From Cyclobacterium xiamenense (GTDB taxonomy: Bacteria; Bacteroidota; Bacteroidia; Cytophagales; Cyclobacteriaceae): DNA of 64,000 nt. The DNA is taken from contig NZ_WIOK01000025.1 of the NCBI RefSeq assembly GCF_009467825.1, positions 23,976-87,975 on the forward strand. Reading direction: 5' to 3'. A model generated the notes under the pieces. It ran no database searches. It was not told the DNA's origin and saw only the letters and a program-made list of their open reading frames with translations. Below are positions 45,619-55,984 of the stretch, piece by piece. The position numbers were made by a program, and so were the translations under genes. The stretch's first letter is position 1. Every line of letters starts with the position of its first letter.

Positions 45619-46494
45619 ATGAAAAAGGGTCTATTCGTTTTATGCTTAATGGGGCAGATTTTTGTTGCGTATTCTCAAATGATCGCCAGTGAGGCAGGCA
45701 TCGGAATACAAGGCATTGCAAGAGATGCTAATAACAATGCCCGATCAAATGAAGCTATTACCTTGCGGTTTACCCTGTATTACCTGACAGAAAACAATAC
45801 AGAGGAAACCATTCTAAACGTAAACGAAAACCTTCAGACGGATGCTTTTGGGGTTTTTTCCTATGTATTGGAAGTAGGCCAGCAGCATTATCCGCTTATT
45901 GCCTATTTCGAAACTTATCTAAAGATAGAAGAAGGCTCCACTATCATCTCCGATGAAAAACTAAAACAAGTTCCGTACGCTGTCAGTGCAGGAAATGGGG
46001 TGCCCACAGGATCCATTATGCCTTACATTGGAGATACCGCGCCCCAAGGCTGGGTGCTATGTCACGGACAGGATGTCTCAAACGTGGCAGGCTCGGAAAG
46101 ACTGCGAAATCTGCTGGGTAAAGCGACCGTTCCCGATCTGAGGGGGATGTTTTTAAGAGGTACCGGTCAAAACCAGGAATTTGGAAAGGAAGGACCGGAC
46201 CTTTTGCAAACACAAGCGGATATGCTGGGAGCACATCGTCATGAAGCAGGCGCTGACATGGAGGCAGTAGGAGGAGAACACCAGCATTCCATTCGATCGG
46301 ATGGCGCACTTGTAGCAACTGGAGTATTTCGCTCTATTACAAGCTATATACGTACGAACGGCGGTTCCATGACCGATTTCTTTACACAGCCCGACGGGGC
46401 CCACACCCATCCGATAGAAGGAAATACTGCCGAAACGGGAGGAGATGAAACACGCCCCATCAACACAGGTGTAAATTACATTATCAAACTTTGA
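45619..46494 (+). CDS. secreted phage tail-collar-like surface protein
   Basis: This exported protein has 291 residues from the ATG at 45619; the upstream in-frame ATG at 45529 lies in AT-rich leader. The signal peptide ends near VAYSQ. An N-terminal beta module (about residues 25-120) ends in LKQVPYAVSAGN, a pattern seen in Bacteroidota surface proteins. The C-terminal half is a tail-collar domain: GSIMPYIGDTAPQGWVLCHG, LRGMFLRGTGQ, then three HxH pairs (206/208, 221/223, 262/264), and DETRPINTGVNYIIKL at the end. In phage fibres such HxH pairs bind metal in a trimer. No phage gene is near. The following giant gene begins 8 bases after its stop, so translation is likely coupled. Confidence 0.82.
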   Translation: MKKGLFVLCLMGQIFVAYSQMIASEAGIGIQGIARDANNNARSNEAITLRFTLYYLTENNTEETILNVNENLQTDAFGVFSYVLEVGQQHYPLIAYFETYLKIEEGSTIISDEKLKQVPYAVSAGNGVPTGSIMPYIGDTAPQGWVLCHGQDVSNVAGSERLRNLLGKATVPDLRGMFLRGTGQNQEFGKEGPDLLQTQADMLGAHRHEAGADMEAVGGEHQHSIRSDGALVATGVFRSITSYIRTNGGSMTDFFTQPDGAHTHPIEGNTAETGGDETRPINTGVNYIIKL

Positions 46495-46502
46495 GCCGAC
46501 AA

Positions 46503-49500
46503 ATGAAACGGCTGCTCATTATATTGCCTCTGTTGGTCCTTTGCATTGGTGCTGTCTTTGCACAGCGAGTCAATGTGAAAGATGTCACAGCTTCCCAAGC
46601 TATTCGTAATCAAGGTTTTACATTGCAGGTAGGAGTTCCTATACTGGGCGCCAACAGAGCAGTGTCGGAACGAAAGTTTGCTCCTCTGGACATCCGATTT
46701 CCCTGGGACATTTTTTATCAATACCAAACCTTTGCACCCGAGTTTTTTGAAATATCGAAAGGATACTTTGGTGATAAGGTCCGGCTAAACTGGGAATTTC
46801 TAAACAATCAAGACCGCATTACCAGCGTGAAGATATATAGAAGAATATACAGCGACAACTCACCAGGCCCCTTTCAATTGCTGGCCAACCGACCAGGTAC
46901 TACGACAGAATTTGAAGACGCGTTTGCAGAGGGAGGCGTGCTTTACGAATATAAAGTAAAGGCAGAGGGTATTTTAGATACAGAAATGCCATTCGTGAAC
47001 TTCATTACAGGTATTGGCTTTCGTTCTCCCACGGCTACGGTAACAGGCAATATCTCCTTTGAAGGCGGAAATCCAGTGGCCGACGTTACGGTTTATGCGG
47101 AACCAACCGGTACGCCAAACAATACCGGAAGTGCATTACAGATTCCGGGAGAGAGTGTACTGCCGCTGAACCTGGTTAACCGCCCACTCGAGGGATCGGT
47201 GGTTTTCCAAGCTTGGATTAAACCCGATCAGGAGGAAATCAATCCAACAGGTAGGATCTTTCGTATGCAATATTTTGAAGAAACACTGGATGCGCACTAT
47301 GCTTTTGATGCATCCAATCAAACCTTGCGTATCCGGGTGGATGGATCTACCTTCGAGATAAAAAACTACCTGCCTAACGGGAATATTGACGCGCGTGGGG
47401 ATGATCTCCTCGTGCCCATTGCCAACTTTGTCAGTCAATTCACGCACTTCACCATCGTTCTAAAGGATAACGATCATCCGCAGCTATACCTGAATGGCCG
47501 AAAAATTGGAAAGGATTATTTAGCGCTGATCAATACTACAGAACGTCTGTTGGATCCTACCTATGCCCGAGGCCCAATGGAGATCACCACCAACAGCGAG
47601 CCCCTGGTACTTGACCGTGGAGGAAACCAAGGCAGGTGGCAGGACTTCCGCATGGGAGGAGAAGGACAGCTGATCCTGGATGAAATCCGAATTTGGGACA
47701 ACCGCGAAAACCGGTTGGACTCTGCCACCATACGACAGGACTTCAAGCGGTATATCGGAGGCAACGATCGATCGCTGATCGCCTATTTTAGAGCCAATGA
47801 AGGCACCGGCCGATATGCCTATGATCTCTCAAGAAACGGTTTCGAATACAATAAAAACGATATCCGCTTGTACACAGCTCTTACTCCTGAAGACCAAAGA
47901 CCCAGATGGGTACGAGGGGGCGGAAACATTCCCAACAGCGACCAACTGGGCGTAATGGGAATTACCAATAGCAATGGAAACTATGAGATCAGTGCCATTT
48001 CTTATTCCGGCACCGGGGAATCGTTCAATATTACGCCACTATTCGGTCAGCACAAATTTGATCCCGGCCAGCAGATGGTGTTTTTGGGAAGAGGCTCTGA
48101 GGTGGTCAACAGGATAGATTTTACGGATATCAGTTCCTTTATTTTCAGGGGACGGGTCTTGTTTGACACCAGAGGAGTTTTCCCCTCGTTTGTAGAGACC
48201 AATGGAGGGCAGTTTGAAAATCTCAGCGAAGGCATTGAATATGTTTCAAACCCCGGGATTATCGATGAGGGGTACAATTATTACGAAAAAGGGGGGCTAA
48301 CGTATCCAAAGGGCCAGTATTGGTACAACGATAACGGAACACCGGCAGACCCCGACGACGATTACCTGGAGCAATATGCGACCATCAGCCCGCAGGAAAT
48401 CAGCATTCGCGTGGATGGACAGATTGTAATGGGACCCAATAATCGTCCGGTGCAACCCAATCAGCAAGGAGAATTTGAGATCAGGGTACCCATCGGTGAC
48501 CACGCGATTTCGGTGGAAAAAACCGGGCACCATTTCTTATTCAACGGCAGATTCCCTGCCGAAGAAGGAGAATTCAAGGAGTTTTTTGAAGATGCCACAG
48601 AGACCGTGTATTTTATAGACACCACCCGGGTAACAGTGGTAGGAAAAGTGGTAGGGGGAAGCGTGGAGGCCGAGAAACCGATTGGATTTGGTAGCGAGGG
48701 TATCCGGAAAGAAACGTACCTGGATAGAGAAGGGGTTGAAATAGAACAGGTAATTAGTGCCATCAATAATATAGGACTGGCAGAACTGGTGTTGGACCAC
48801 CTCCCTGGAGGAAGCAGTCCTACGGAGGAAACCCGGCATAGGTTTCATACCCATCCAGCGTCGGGCGAGTTTAGGATCAAGGTTTTGCCGCTTCAATATG
48901 AAATAAATCACTTACACGGGCTTCGGATTCCTTCAAACCCCACGCTTTCTTTGTTGGAAGCTACTGAAGAGTTGAATTTCGAGCAGATAAGGCCGGAAAT
49001 AAGCCCGGAGTTTATCCTTCCGGATCAGCGTAAGGTCGTTGGAGATCCCTTTCAATACGAGCTAAGTTTTGTTCATCGGTCGATGCCAGTGCTCAGGATC
49101 AATTCCCAATCCGTTGACCCAACGCTTCAACTAAATGATTCTACAATCATTAGCACAGAAGGAATGCCCTACCCCATCTTTACACAATTCAGAGAGTATG
49201 AAATCGCTATGAGTAGTTTTGAAAGGTATGTAAACTTCGATGGTGGTGAAGAAAAAGAAGACAAGGTACCCATTTTGGATGGGGAAATGGTCGTCAATAA
49301 CAACCTTGCCTTGGATAATTCAGAGAATTTCCTTAGAGATAAAGAAGACCAAAGCATCATCCGATATACCTTCAAAGCCGGCAGTCCGGCCATTTCGCCC
49401 CCCTTTACCAGAAATCTCGACATTCGGTTTCGTATAAATGGGGTGGATTACCCAGCGGAAAATTACCTCAGTGAAGGGATTATTTTAGGAGGGGAATCCG

Positions 49501-52500
49501 ATGGAAGCCAGACCTTTATTACAAAGGCTCCCGATATTCCGGACATAATATTGAGAGATCCCCCAGGTTCGAACAGCTTTGCCGCTATCGAGCAGGGACA
49601 ACGTGTGAGTTTTACCAGTAGGGTAAGAAATGCGTTTTCTGGTGGACTTTCCTTGAACTTGAAGGTCCTGTTCGGCGTGGAAGTTGCCGCTGGCGGTGGG
49701 ATAGTTGGTCCTTTAATTACGACCGAAACCATAAATGATATCGAATCCGGAATAAACCTGGTGACAGGATCAACAGATGGGGAGTCGCTCACCAAAACCT
49801 ATACCTTTACCCAGCGAATGACGACCAGCAACGATCCCAGGTTTGTGGGTGCAAAAGGCGACCTGTACATAGGGCAATCAAAAAACATTGCCTATGGTCA
49901 ATTTGACAATGTACAGGCCTCCCAGGCTCGAATTGGGAGCAATCCCTACCTTGAGCTCCAAAATAAAGCGGGTGAAAGCGCCTTTATCAGTACTCAGAAA
50001 GCCATATTCTTTAATGAACGGCCTACCGAAACGTTCTTTGTTTATACGCAAGATCATATTATCAATCAATTGATCCCAGAACTCGAAAAGATCATAGAAA
50101 ATTTGGATAACGGCCTTATTCAAGAAGACGATCCCGGCGTGTTAAGAAGAGACGAGTACCTCGAGCAAATTTATCAATGGAGAAAAACCATCCAAGACAA
50201 CGAACGGGCTAAAAACCTGGCCATAAGGGACAAATTCTTCTTTTCGAGAGAGTCCAGACTATTTTTAGAGGAATACAATACGGATTTAGTGAATTTAATC
50301 AATGACTCCGAGCTTCAAGGGGCTGGGGCGGGTTCCTACGAAGGCAGATTAAGAAACCGGCTAACCCGCTCGGAATCGTTGTTGGAATTGATCAATCAAA
50401 GCCAGGTAAACAATATTTCCTTTGATGCGGGAGCGGGCGAAATTACAAGAACCTTGGAAACAGTAATCGTGAATGAAAACACGAAGGAATTTAACCTTAC
50501 CATTGACGAAACTTTCGCATTTCGTACGGGATTCCGCCTGAATAAAGCGGGATTACTGATTTCAGGTGGAGGATTTGCCAAGCAAGATATGAATGCCTCC
50601 TTCACAGAGGAAAGTGCCTCAACCGTAACCATCTCCTATACCTTGAAAGACCCAAATCCGTTTAACCTTTTTAGTGTAAATGTGATGAACACATTCGACG
50701 GAAACGGGCCCATTTTCAGCACGATTGGGGGAAGTACCTCCTGTCCGTACGAAGGGGAGGAACTTTCCCATTTCTATTCCCCCAAATTTCAGGGAAGCAC
50801 GTTCCCTATTTTACCGGTACCGGAGGAGCACCGTGTTCCCCTAAGTAATGCTACCCAACGCATAGAAGTCCCGCAAATCAGCGTGGAAACAGCAGACTTG
50901 GCCAATGTCCCGGAGAGCCAAAACGCGGAGTTCACACTGATCCTGGAAAACAACAGCGCCGCGGAAGTAGACGGGTACTATCAATTGATCGTAGACAATA
51001 CGAGCAATCCAAACAATGCCATTTTCAATATCAGCCAAAACGGAACAGTGGTATTTATTCCTTACGGGGAAAGGGTAGAATACGCGCTAACGCTCGGAAA
51101 ATCTATCTCAGATGTCTATGATTACAAGGATATCAAGGTAATCTTGCAGTCTCTTTGCGACCCGATAAACACCTTTGACGAGGTGGTGATTTCCGCCCAA
51201 TTTGTGCCGTCCTGTTCGCAAGTTACCCTAAGTGCCCCCCTCGAAAACTGGACCTTTAACCGAGAGACGGCATTTAACCTGGATGGCAGCAGCAATCCCT
51301 TACTGATAAACCTGGGTGGCTACGATCGAAATTTCGGTGGCTTCGAGCGAATTGATCTGGAATACCGCCCTCTGGGCTTTCCTACATGGAGCAGGTTGCA
51401 CACGTATTACAACCTGGAAGCCAGCTACCAAAATGCGTTAGCCTCCAACAGGCAGCAGATAAGCCTTATCGCCACCCCAAATCTGACATTCCCGTTTGAT
51501 ATTGTGGAAAGGGGCCTTGCCGATGGCCGGTATGAAATCCGGGCCAGAAGCACCTGTACCAATGGTACCGAATTCGTTTCGGAAGTTGTACAGGGAAGGG
51601 TAGATCTGAATGCACCCTTGCGATTTGGAACCCCCTCTCCTACCGACGGCATATTATCGATAGGATCAGATCTAAAAGTAAGGTTTAATGAGCCCCTTTT
51701 CTTTAATTCCGCAGTATCGTTGGTGGAAATAAAAGGACAAACCAACCAACTCCCGGTAAACCATGCGGTTTCTCTTCGATTCCAGGGGCAGGAAAACGTG
51801 ATGATCCTGGAAAATCCCCAAATTCTGAACGAGGATTTGACCCTGGAATTCTGGATGAACAATGCCACGGAAGCACCTAACGCCAGGCTATTACATCAGG
51901 CTCGAGGATTGGAAATCGCACTTGAAAACGGGGAATTAGCCTTCGCCGTAGGAAATACCCGGATCAAAGGCCTGATCTCAGATGATGGTCTGTTTCATCA
52001 TTATACCTTCACATACGATCACCGAAATGGGGATATTAAAATATTCGAAGAAGGTACCGTGGTAGCCTCCGGCAATGGAGGCACAAACATGAGTATCGCC
52101 TCAAACAACCCCATTGTCCTGGGCGGAAACACCTTTATCGGCAACATCCACTCCGTTAGGATGTGGCGAAGAGCCATTTCCCTGCAAGATGCTTTTGCCA
52201 ATATGTACAACAAACTACAAGGAAATGAACCAGGTCTCATTGGCTACTGGCCACTTGACGAAGGCAGGGGAACTATTGCCCATGATCTCGCCCGATTCAA
52301 ACATGCCCGCGTAGAAACGGACTGGGACATTAGACCCAAAGGAACAGCCTATCATTTTGACCAGGCACAGTACATGACCCTGGACAATGTTGGATTTGTA
52401 CAACTTACCCCTACCATGGATGCAACCCTTTCATTCTGGGTTAAAACACCACAAGGTCACGAGGGAACCCTCTTTTCCAATGGAAAGGGCGATGGCACAG

Positions 52501-55067
52501 ACGTCCTACAAAGTAACGGATTTACCAATAAGTGGGCCATCAATCTGAACGCGGAAGGTAACCTTTCCTTTGCCAGTGAGGGCTTGGAACTTCCCTTGAC
52601 CACCAGGTCCATTGCAGACGATACCTGGCATCATATCACCCTATTGCTCAATCGTTCCGGGAATTTAAGAACCCTGGTGGACGCCGAGGAGGTGTCCTCC
52701 CACTTGTCCACGGGTATCGGCGGATTTTCAGGAAACCGGATATGGATCGGTGCCAGAGGCAGTACTTCGCTAGATGGCGCGGAAAACGTGGACCGTCCCT
52801 TTCAGGGGCAAATCGACGAATTGAGGCTTTGGAACACGCTTAGGAACCAGGAGCAAATCAGTCGTGACAGGTACTTTGAAATTGACGAAACCTCCATAGG
52901 CCTACTTCTCTATGCCAGGATGAACGCCCCAGACCGCCTGACTAACAGCGGACCCAGGTACTTCCATGCCTTCAGCAATAACAGCCTGATCTCAACCCCG
53001 GCGTTACTTAGCCAAGGCGAGGTGAATTACAGCGCGGACGGTCCGCCGATCAAACCGGTTCGAAACCTGGTAAGATTCCAGGTAAACCAAATCATCAACG
53101 AAGATGAAATGATTTTGGAACCGGTTATCAATCGTTGGGCTGAAATTGAAGGTCAGGTATTGGACATCACGGTACACCGAATGTTCGACGGAGCAAATAA
53201 CCAACAACAATCCCCCGTCACTTGGACTGCCTATGTACAGAAAAACGCCGTCAACTGGTTCGTGGAAGGGCATACAGCGCCTGTGGACCTGGTAAAAGAT
53301 TCCGAGCAAGACATGACGCTGAACCTGGTTGTTCAAAACCAGGGCGGCACACCACAGTCCTATAGCTTTAGCGGAGTTCCAAGATGGATCAGCCTAAGCA
53401 GGACCTCAGGAACGCTCCCCCCGCTTAGCCAGGTAACCATTCAGGCGCATATTGCCCCGGAAATGACGCCCGGGGTTTATACCGAAAACCTGGTCCTGGA
53501 TACCGATTTCGGATTCCCCCAAAGCCAGGTGGTCAATCTTAGGGTGCTTCCCGAAAGCCCAGACTGGAAAATTGACCCTGCTGCTTTTGATTACAGCATG
53601 ACCGTAATCGGTAGAGTCAGACTCAATGGTATCTTCAGCCGGGACGGGATGGATCAGGTGGCAGCTTTCCATCAAGGAGCCCTGCGCGGGGTCGGAAATC
53701 TCAGCTACGACCCTGCCTATGATGAATACTTTATCTTCCTAACGATTTACAGTAACGAGCTCTTCGATGAACCGATTTCCTTTAAAATCTGGAACGCGAC
53801 CAATGGCACCATTTATGAGGCTACGTTAAACGAGCAACTGACTACCCCTTTTATGCTCAATAAGGTAATAGGTAGTTTGCAGGCCCCTGGAATAGTCGCG
53901 AATACCGAAGTACAGGAACAAGCGATACCACTGAATCAGGGTTGGACCTGGATTAGTTCTCGGGTACACGATCCCCTATTTGCCGATCTTAATCAACTGA
54001 CCGCCGGCATGAATTTGCATACCGATGACCGTATTCAGAGCCACTCCCCCGCACTTTTGGAGACCTATTACAGAGACGAACTACAGCCTGGCAACAGCAC
54101 TTGGTCAGGTACCATCAGCAATAGTGGCGGGCTGAGTGCGGAACGTATGTATAAGGTCTATTTACGGGAAGAACAATCGCTCCAACTCCGAGGTAGACCC
54201 GTGGATCTATCCGAGTGGTACTTCGATGTGCAACCCAACTGGAACTGGCTCCCCTTCCCAATAGGGCAGAATATACCCGTGAGAGACGCCCTGGCCGGCT
54301 TTCAGGCCACAGAAGGTGACCTGATCAAATCCCAGTCCCAATTTGCCATGTATGACGCACGTAACGGCTGGAGCGGTAACCTGACCTTTTTGCGGGCGGG
54401 AAGAGGCTATATGCTTAAATCTGCAAGTGGTCAGCGCTTTGCCTATCCGTCCATTTTCCATGCCAACCTCCGAACCCAGCCCAATAAAAGCACCCAGGCA
54501 ATGGCACCGGATGAAGGAGGGCGGATGCAGCCTTCCTGGCTTCAGTATCCGGAAACCATGAATGCCATCGTTCAACTGCCAAAGAGCTACGAACAGGTAC
54601 TAGTCTATGACGTGAAGGGTGAAATAAAGGGACAAGTAGCGCCCATGGAAATTGTCGGCAAAACCCTAGGCTTTCTCACCATTTATGGTGATCAAAAAGA
54701 GAAGCTGACTTTCTATTTGGGGCGGGGAAGCGATGAAACAATGACCTCCACCACCTTTGAGTTTTCGGGAAATACGATCCTGGGCACACTCAGGCAACCC
54801 GTAATCCTGCAGGTGGCCGAAAGCCAACTCAACGTGATCCCCAATCCCTTCGACCATAAATTTATGCTTCAATTCGGTGCCAAAGAGGTGCAAGACGTTT
54901 TGGTACAAGTATATACCGTGGACGGCAGAAAAGTAGAAGAATCGCTTATCACCGCCAAAATCGGAAAAAACCAAATAGAATTCCAGCCGGCCATTGCAAG
55001 CGGGATGTACATCCTGCGTATCCAGGTCGATGGCCGAGTACTCCACAAAAAGATCATTCGACGATAA
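46503..55067 (+). CDS. giant LamG/T9SS surface protein (2854 residues)
   Basis: This is a very large exported protein. The signal peptide MKRLLIILPLLVLCIGAVFAQ starts at ATG 46503; a TTG at 46491 lies inside the previous gene. Modules, roughly: fibronectin-like strands (60-190); a LamG/concanavalin fold (225-445); a long central part including a helical stretch (1185-1300); two more LamG folds (1755-1930 and 1950-2155), each followed by a GLIGYWPLDEGRG- or GLLLYARMN-type line; a BACON/Ig-like segment (2265-2350); a domain beginning SPDWKIDPAAFDYSM (2350-2465), repeated in the next gene; and a T9SS type A sorting domain (about 2778-2854, VIPNPFDHKFMLQF). It should be displayed on, or released from, the cell surface as an adhesin, glycan-binding scaffold or inactive enzyme. 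The stop overlaps the next start by one base. Confidence 0.85.
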   Translation: MKRLLIILPLLVLCIGAVFAQRVNVKDVTASQAIRNQGFTLQVGVPILGANRAVSERKFAPLDIRFPWDIFYQYQTFAPEFFEISKGYFGDKVRLNWEFLNNQDRITSVKIYRRIYSDNSPGPFQLLANRPGTTTEFEDAFAEGGVLYEYKVKAEGILDTEMPFVNFITGIGFRSPTATVTGNISFEGGNPVADVTVYAEPTGTPNNTGSALQIPGESVLPLNLVNRPLEGSVVFQAWIKPDQEEINPTGRIFRMQYFEETLDAHYAFDASNQTLRIRVDGSTFEIKNYLPNGNIDARGDDLLVPIANFVSQFTHFTIVLKDNDHPQLYLNGRKIGKDYLALINTTERLLDPTYARGPMEITTNSEPLVLDRGGNQGRWQDFRMGGEGQLILDEIRIWDNRENRLDSATIRQDFKRYIGGNDRSLIAYFRANEGTGRYAYDLSRNGFEYNKNDIRLYTALTPEDQRPRWVRGGGNIPNSDQLGVMGITNSNGNYEISAISYSGTGESFNITPLFGQHKFDPGQQMVFLGRGSEVVNRIDFTDISSFIFRGRVLFDTRGVFPSFVETNGGQFENLSEGIEYVSNPGIIDEGYNYYEKGGLTYPKGQYWYNDNGTPADPDDDYLEQYATISPQEISIRVDGQIVMGPNNRPVQPNQQGEFEIRVPIGDHAISVEKTGHHFLFNGRFPAEEGEFKEFFEDATETVYFIDTTRVTVVGKVVGGSVEAEKPIGFGSEGIRKETYLDREGVEIEQVISAINNIGLAELVLDHLPGGSSPTEETRHRFHTHPASGEFRIKVLPLQYEINHLHGLRIPSNPTLSLLEATEELNFEQIRPEISPEFILPDQRKVVGDPFQYELSFVHRSMPVLRINSQSVDPTLQLNDSTIISTEGMPYPIFTQFREYEIAMSSFERYVNFDGGEEKEDKVPILDGEMVVNNNLALDNSENFLRDKEDQSIIRYTFKAGSPAISPPFTRNLDIRFRINGVDYPAENYLSEGIILGGESDGSQTFITKAPDIPDIILRDPPGSNSFAAIEQGQRVSFTSRVRNAFSGGLSLNLKVLFGVEVAAGGGIVGPLITTETINDIESGINLVTGSTDGESLTKTYTFTQRMTTSNDPRFVGAKGDLYIGQSKNIAYGQFDNVQASQARIGSNPYLELQNKAGESAFISTQKAIFFNERPTETFFVYTQDHIINQLIPELEKIIENLDNGLIQEDDPGVLRRDEYLEQIYQWRKTIQDNERAKNLAIRDKFFFSRESRLFLEEYNTDLVNLINDSELQGAGAGSYEGRLRNRLTRSESLLELINQSQVNNISFDAGAGEITRTLETVIVNENTKEFNLTIDETFAFRTGFRLNKAGLLISGGGFAKQDMNASFTEESASTVTISYTLKDPNPFNLFSVNVMNTFDGNGPIFSTIGGSTSCPYEGEELSHFYSPKFQGSTFPILPVPEEHRVPLSNATQRIEVPQISVETADLANVPESQNAEFTLILENNSAAEVDGYYQLIVDNTSNPNNAIFNISQNGTVVFIPYGERVEYALTLGKSISDVYDYKDIKVILQSLCDPINTFDEVVISAQFVPSCSQVTLSAPLENWTFNRETAFNLDGSSNPLLINLGGYDRNFGGFERIDLEYRPLGFPTWSRLHTYYNLEASYQNALASNRQQISLIATPNLTFPFDIVERGLADGRYEIRARSTCTNGTEFVSEVVQGRVDLNAPLRFGTPSPTDGILSIGSDLKVRFNEPLFFNSAVSLVEIKGQTNQLPVNHAVSLRFQGQENVMILENPQILNEDLTLEFWMNNATEAPNARLLHQARGLEIALENGELAFAVGNTRIKGLISDDGLFHHYTFTYDHRNGDIKIFEEGTVVASGNGGTNMSIASNNPIVLGGNTFIGNIHSVRMWRRAISLQDAFANMYNKLQGNEPGLIGYWPLDEGRGTIAHDLARFKHARVETDWDIRPKGTAYHFDQAQYMTLDNVGFVQLTPTMDATLSFWVKTPQGHEGTLFSNGKGDGTDVLQSNGFTNKWAINLNAEGNLSFASEGLELPLTTRSIADDTWHHITLLLNRSGNLRTLVDAEEVSSHLSTGIGGFSGNRIWIGARGSTSLDGAENVDRPFQGQIDELRLWNTLRNQEQISRDRYFEIDETSIGLLLYARMNAPDRLTNSGPRYFHAFSNNSLISTPALLSQGEVNYSADGPPIKPVRNLVRFQVNQIINEDEMILEPVINRWAEIEGQVLDITVHRMFDGANNQQQSPVTWTAYVQKNAVNWFVEGHTAPVDLVKDSEQDMTLNLVVQNQGGTPQSYSFSGVPRWISLSRTSGTLPPLSQVTIQAHIAPEMTPGVYTENLVLDTDFGFPQSQVVNLRVLPESPDWKIDPAAFDYSMTVIGRVRLNGIFSRDGMDQVAAFHQGALRGVGNLSYDPAYDEYFIFLTIYSNELFDEPISFKIWNATNGTIYEATLNEQLTTPFMLNKVIGSLQAPGIVANTEVQEQAIPLNQGWTWISSRVHDPLFADLNQLTAGMNLHTDDRIQSHSPALLETYYRDELQPGNSTWSGTISNSGGLSAERMYKVYLREEQSLQLRGRPVDLSEWYFDVQPNWNWLPFPIGQNIPVRDALAGFQATEGDLIKSQSQFAMYDARNGWSGNLTFLRAGRGYMLKSASGQRFAYPSIFHANLRTQPNKSTQAMAPDEGGRMQPSWLQYPETMNAIVQLPKSYEQVLVYDVKGEIKGQVAPMEIVGKTLGFLTIYGDQKEKLTFYLGRGSDETMTSTTFEFSGNTILGTLRQPVILQVAESQLNVIPNPFDHKFMLQFGAKEVQDVLVQVYTVDGRKVEESLITAKIGKNQIEFQPAIASGMYILRIQVDGRVLHKKIIRR

Positions 55068-55984
55068 TGACACGATCCATGCAAAAAATCATCTGTTTCG
55101 TTTCGATTGCTTCTATTTTCCTGCCAGCATGGGGTCAGAGCCCGGACTGGAAAGTATCGGAGCAGGATTTCGAACATACCATGTCTTTGGTAGCCTTTGT
55201 CAATGTGGACGGAAGAACACTTACCGGCTCCGGGGATCGGGTAGCTGCATTTGTAAACGGAGAATGCAGAGGCGTAGCCGGTTTGACAGAAGTATCCAGC
55301 CATCAGGAACATCTGGCTTACCTCACGGTGTTTGGCAACACCAACAATGAAGTCGTGAGTTTTAAAATATATGATGCCACTGCCGATCGGGTCGTCGACG
55401 TAGCGCAGCAACTGGTGTTTCGAATAAATGCCCACGAAGGAAACCTGCTCCAGCCCTTCAGCATCGCACAACCTGCACTAAGTGCCGCCGCCTCCATTAC
55501 CGAGATCAGCCTTGCCGGATTGGAGCCATTGAACGTAAAGGTAGCGGACCAGAAAGTGGTCTTCCTGGTAGAAAAAGACACACCCATATCGGCCCATACC
55601 TTGCTATTTACGTTGACTGCCGGTGCCACCCTCTTTTGGAATAATCAACCGGTCATTTCCGGAGAGAATCTCCTGGATTTTTCCCTACCTGTCAGTTTAC
55701 AACTTCGCTCGGAGGATCGTTCGGTGATCCGGTCATGGACGGTCGCTATTGAGTTTGCCAGTGAACTTTTGGTATACCGGCGAAATGCCACCTGTTTCGA
55801 AGCGGGCGCCATTAAAGTTACCGGAAGTAGCGACGGGCAACCCGTTTCGTTGATTCGGAGCGGTCAGGTAATCAGCAGTCGGTCCATGACAGGTGGTGAA
55901 GTACTCTTCGATCGCTTGGTACCGGGAACGTATACAGTGCAGACCACAGCATTTGAAAAACTGGTAATCATCGAACAACCATGA
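55067..55984 (+). CDS. secreted satellite protein sharing a domain with the giant
   Basis: This 305-residue exported protein has a signal peptide ending near PAWGQ; an ATG four codons downstream is an alternative start. Its first domain (about 25-140) opens SPDWKVSEQDFEHTMS and contains DRVAAFVNGECRGVAGL and VVSFKIYDATADRV. These align with SPDWKIDPAAFDYSMT, DQVAAFHQGALRGVGNL and ISFKIWNATNGT of the upstream giant, so the two share a domain by duplication. The second part (about 150-250, with LFTLTAGATLFWNNQPVI and SLQLRSEDRSVIRSWTVAI) resembles DUF5018-like repeats of Bacteroidota surface proteins. It has no T9SS sorting domain. Its start overlaps the giant's stop by one base, so it is co-translated. 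It may bind the giant or its ligand (inference). Confidence 0.8.
   Translation: MTRSMQKIICFVSIASIFLPAWGQSPDWKVSEQDFEHTMSLVAFVNVDGRTLTGSGDRVAAFVNGECRGVAGLTEVSSHQEHLAYLTVFGNTNNEVVSFKIYDATADRVVDVAQQLVFRINAHEGNLLQPFSIAQPALSAAASITEISLAGLEPLNVKVADQKVVFLVEKDTPISAHTLLFTLTAGATLFWNNQPVISGENLLDFSLPVSLQLRSEDRSVIRSWTVAIEFASELLVYRRNATCFEAGAIKVTGSSDGQPVSLIRSGQVISSRSMTGGEVLFDRLVPGTYTVQTTAFEKLVIIEQP

Noticed and set aside
45619..46494. Possible prophage remnant because of the tail-collar domain
   Set aside because: No other phage gene is near, the protein has a signal peptide, and it is locked into an operon of exported proteins.
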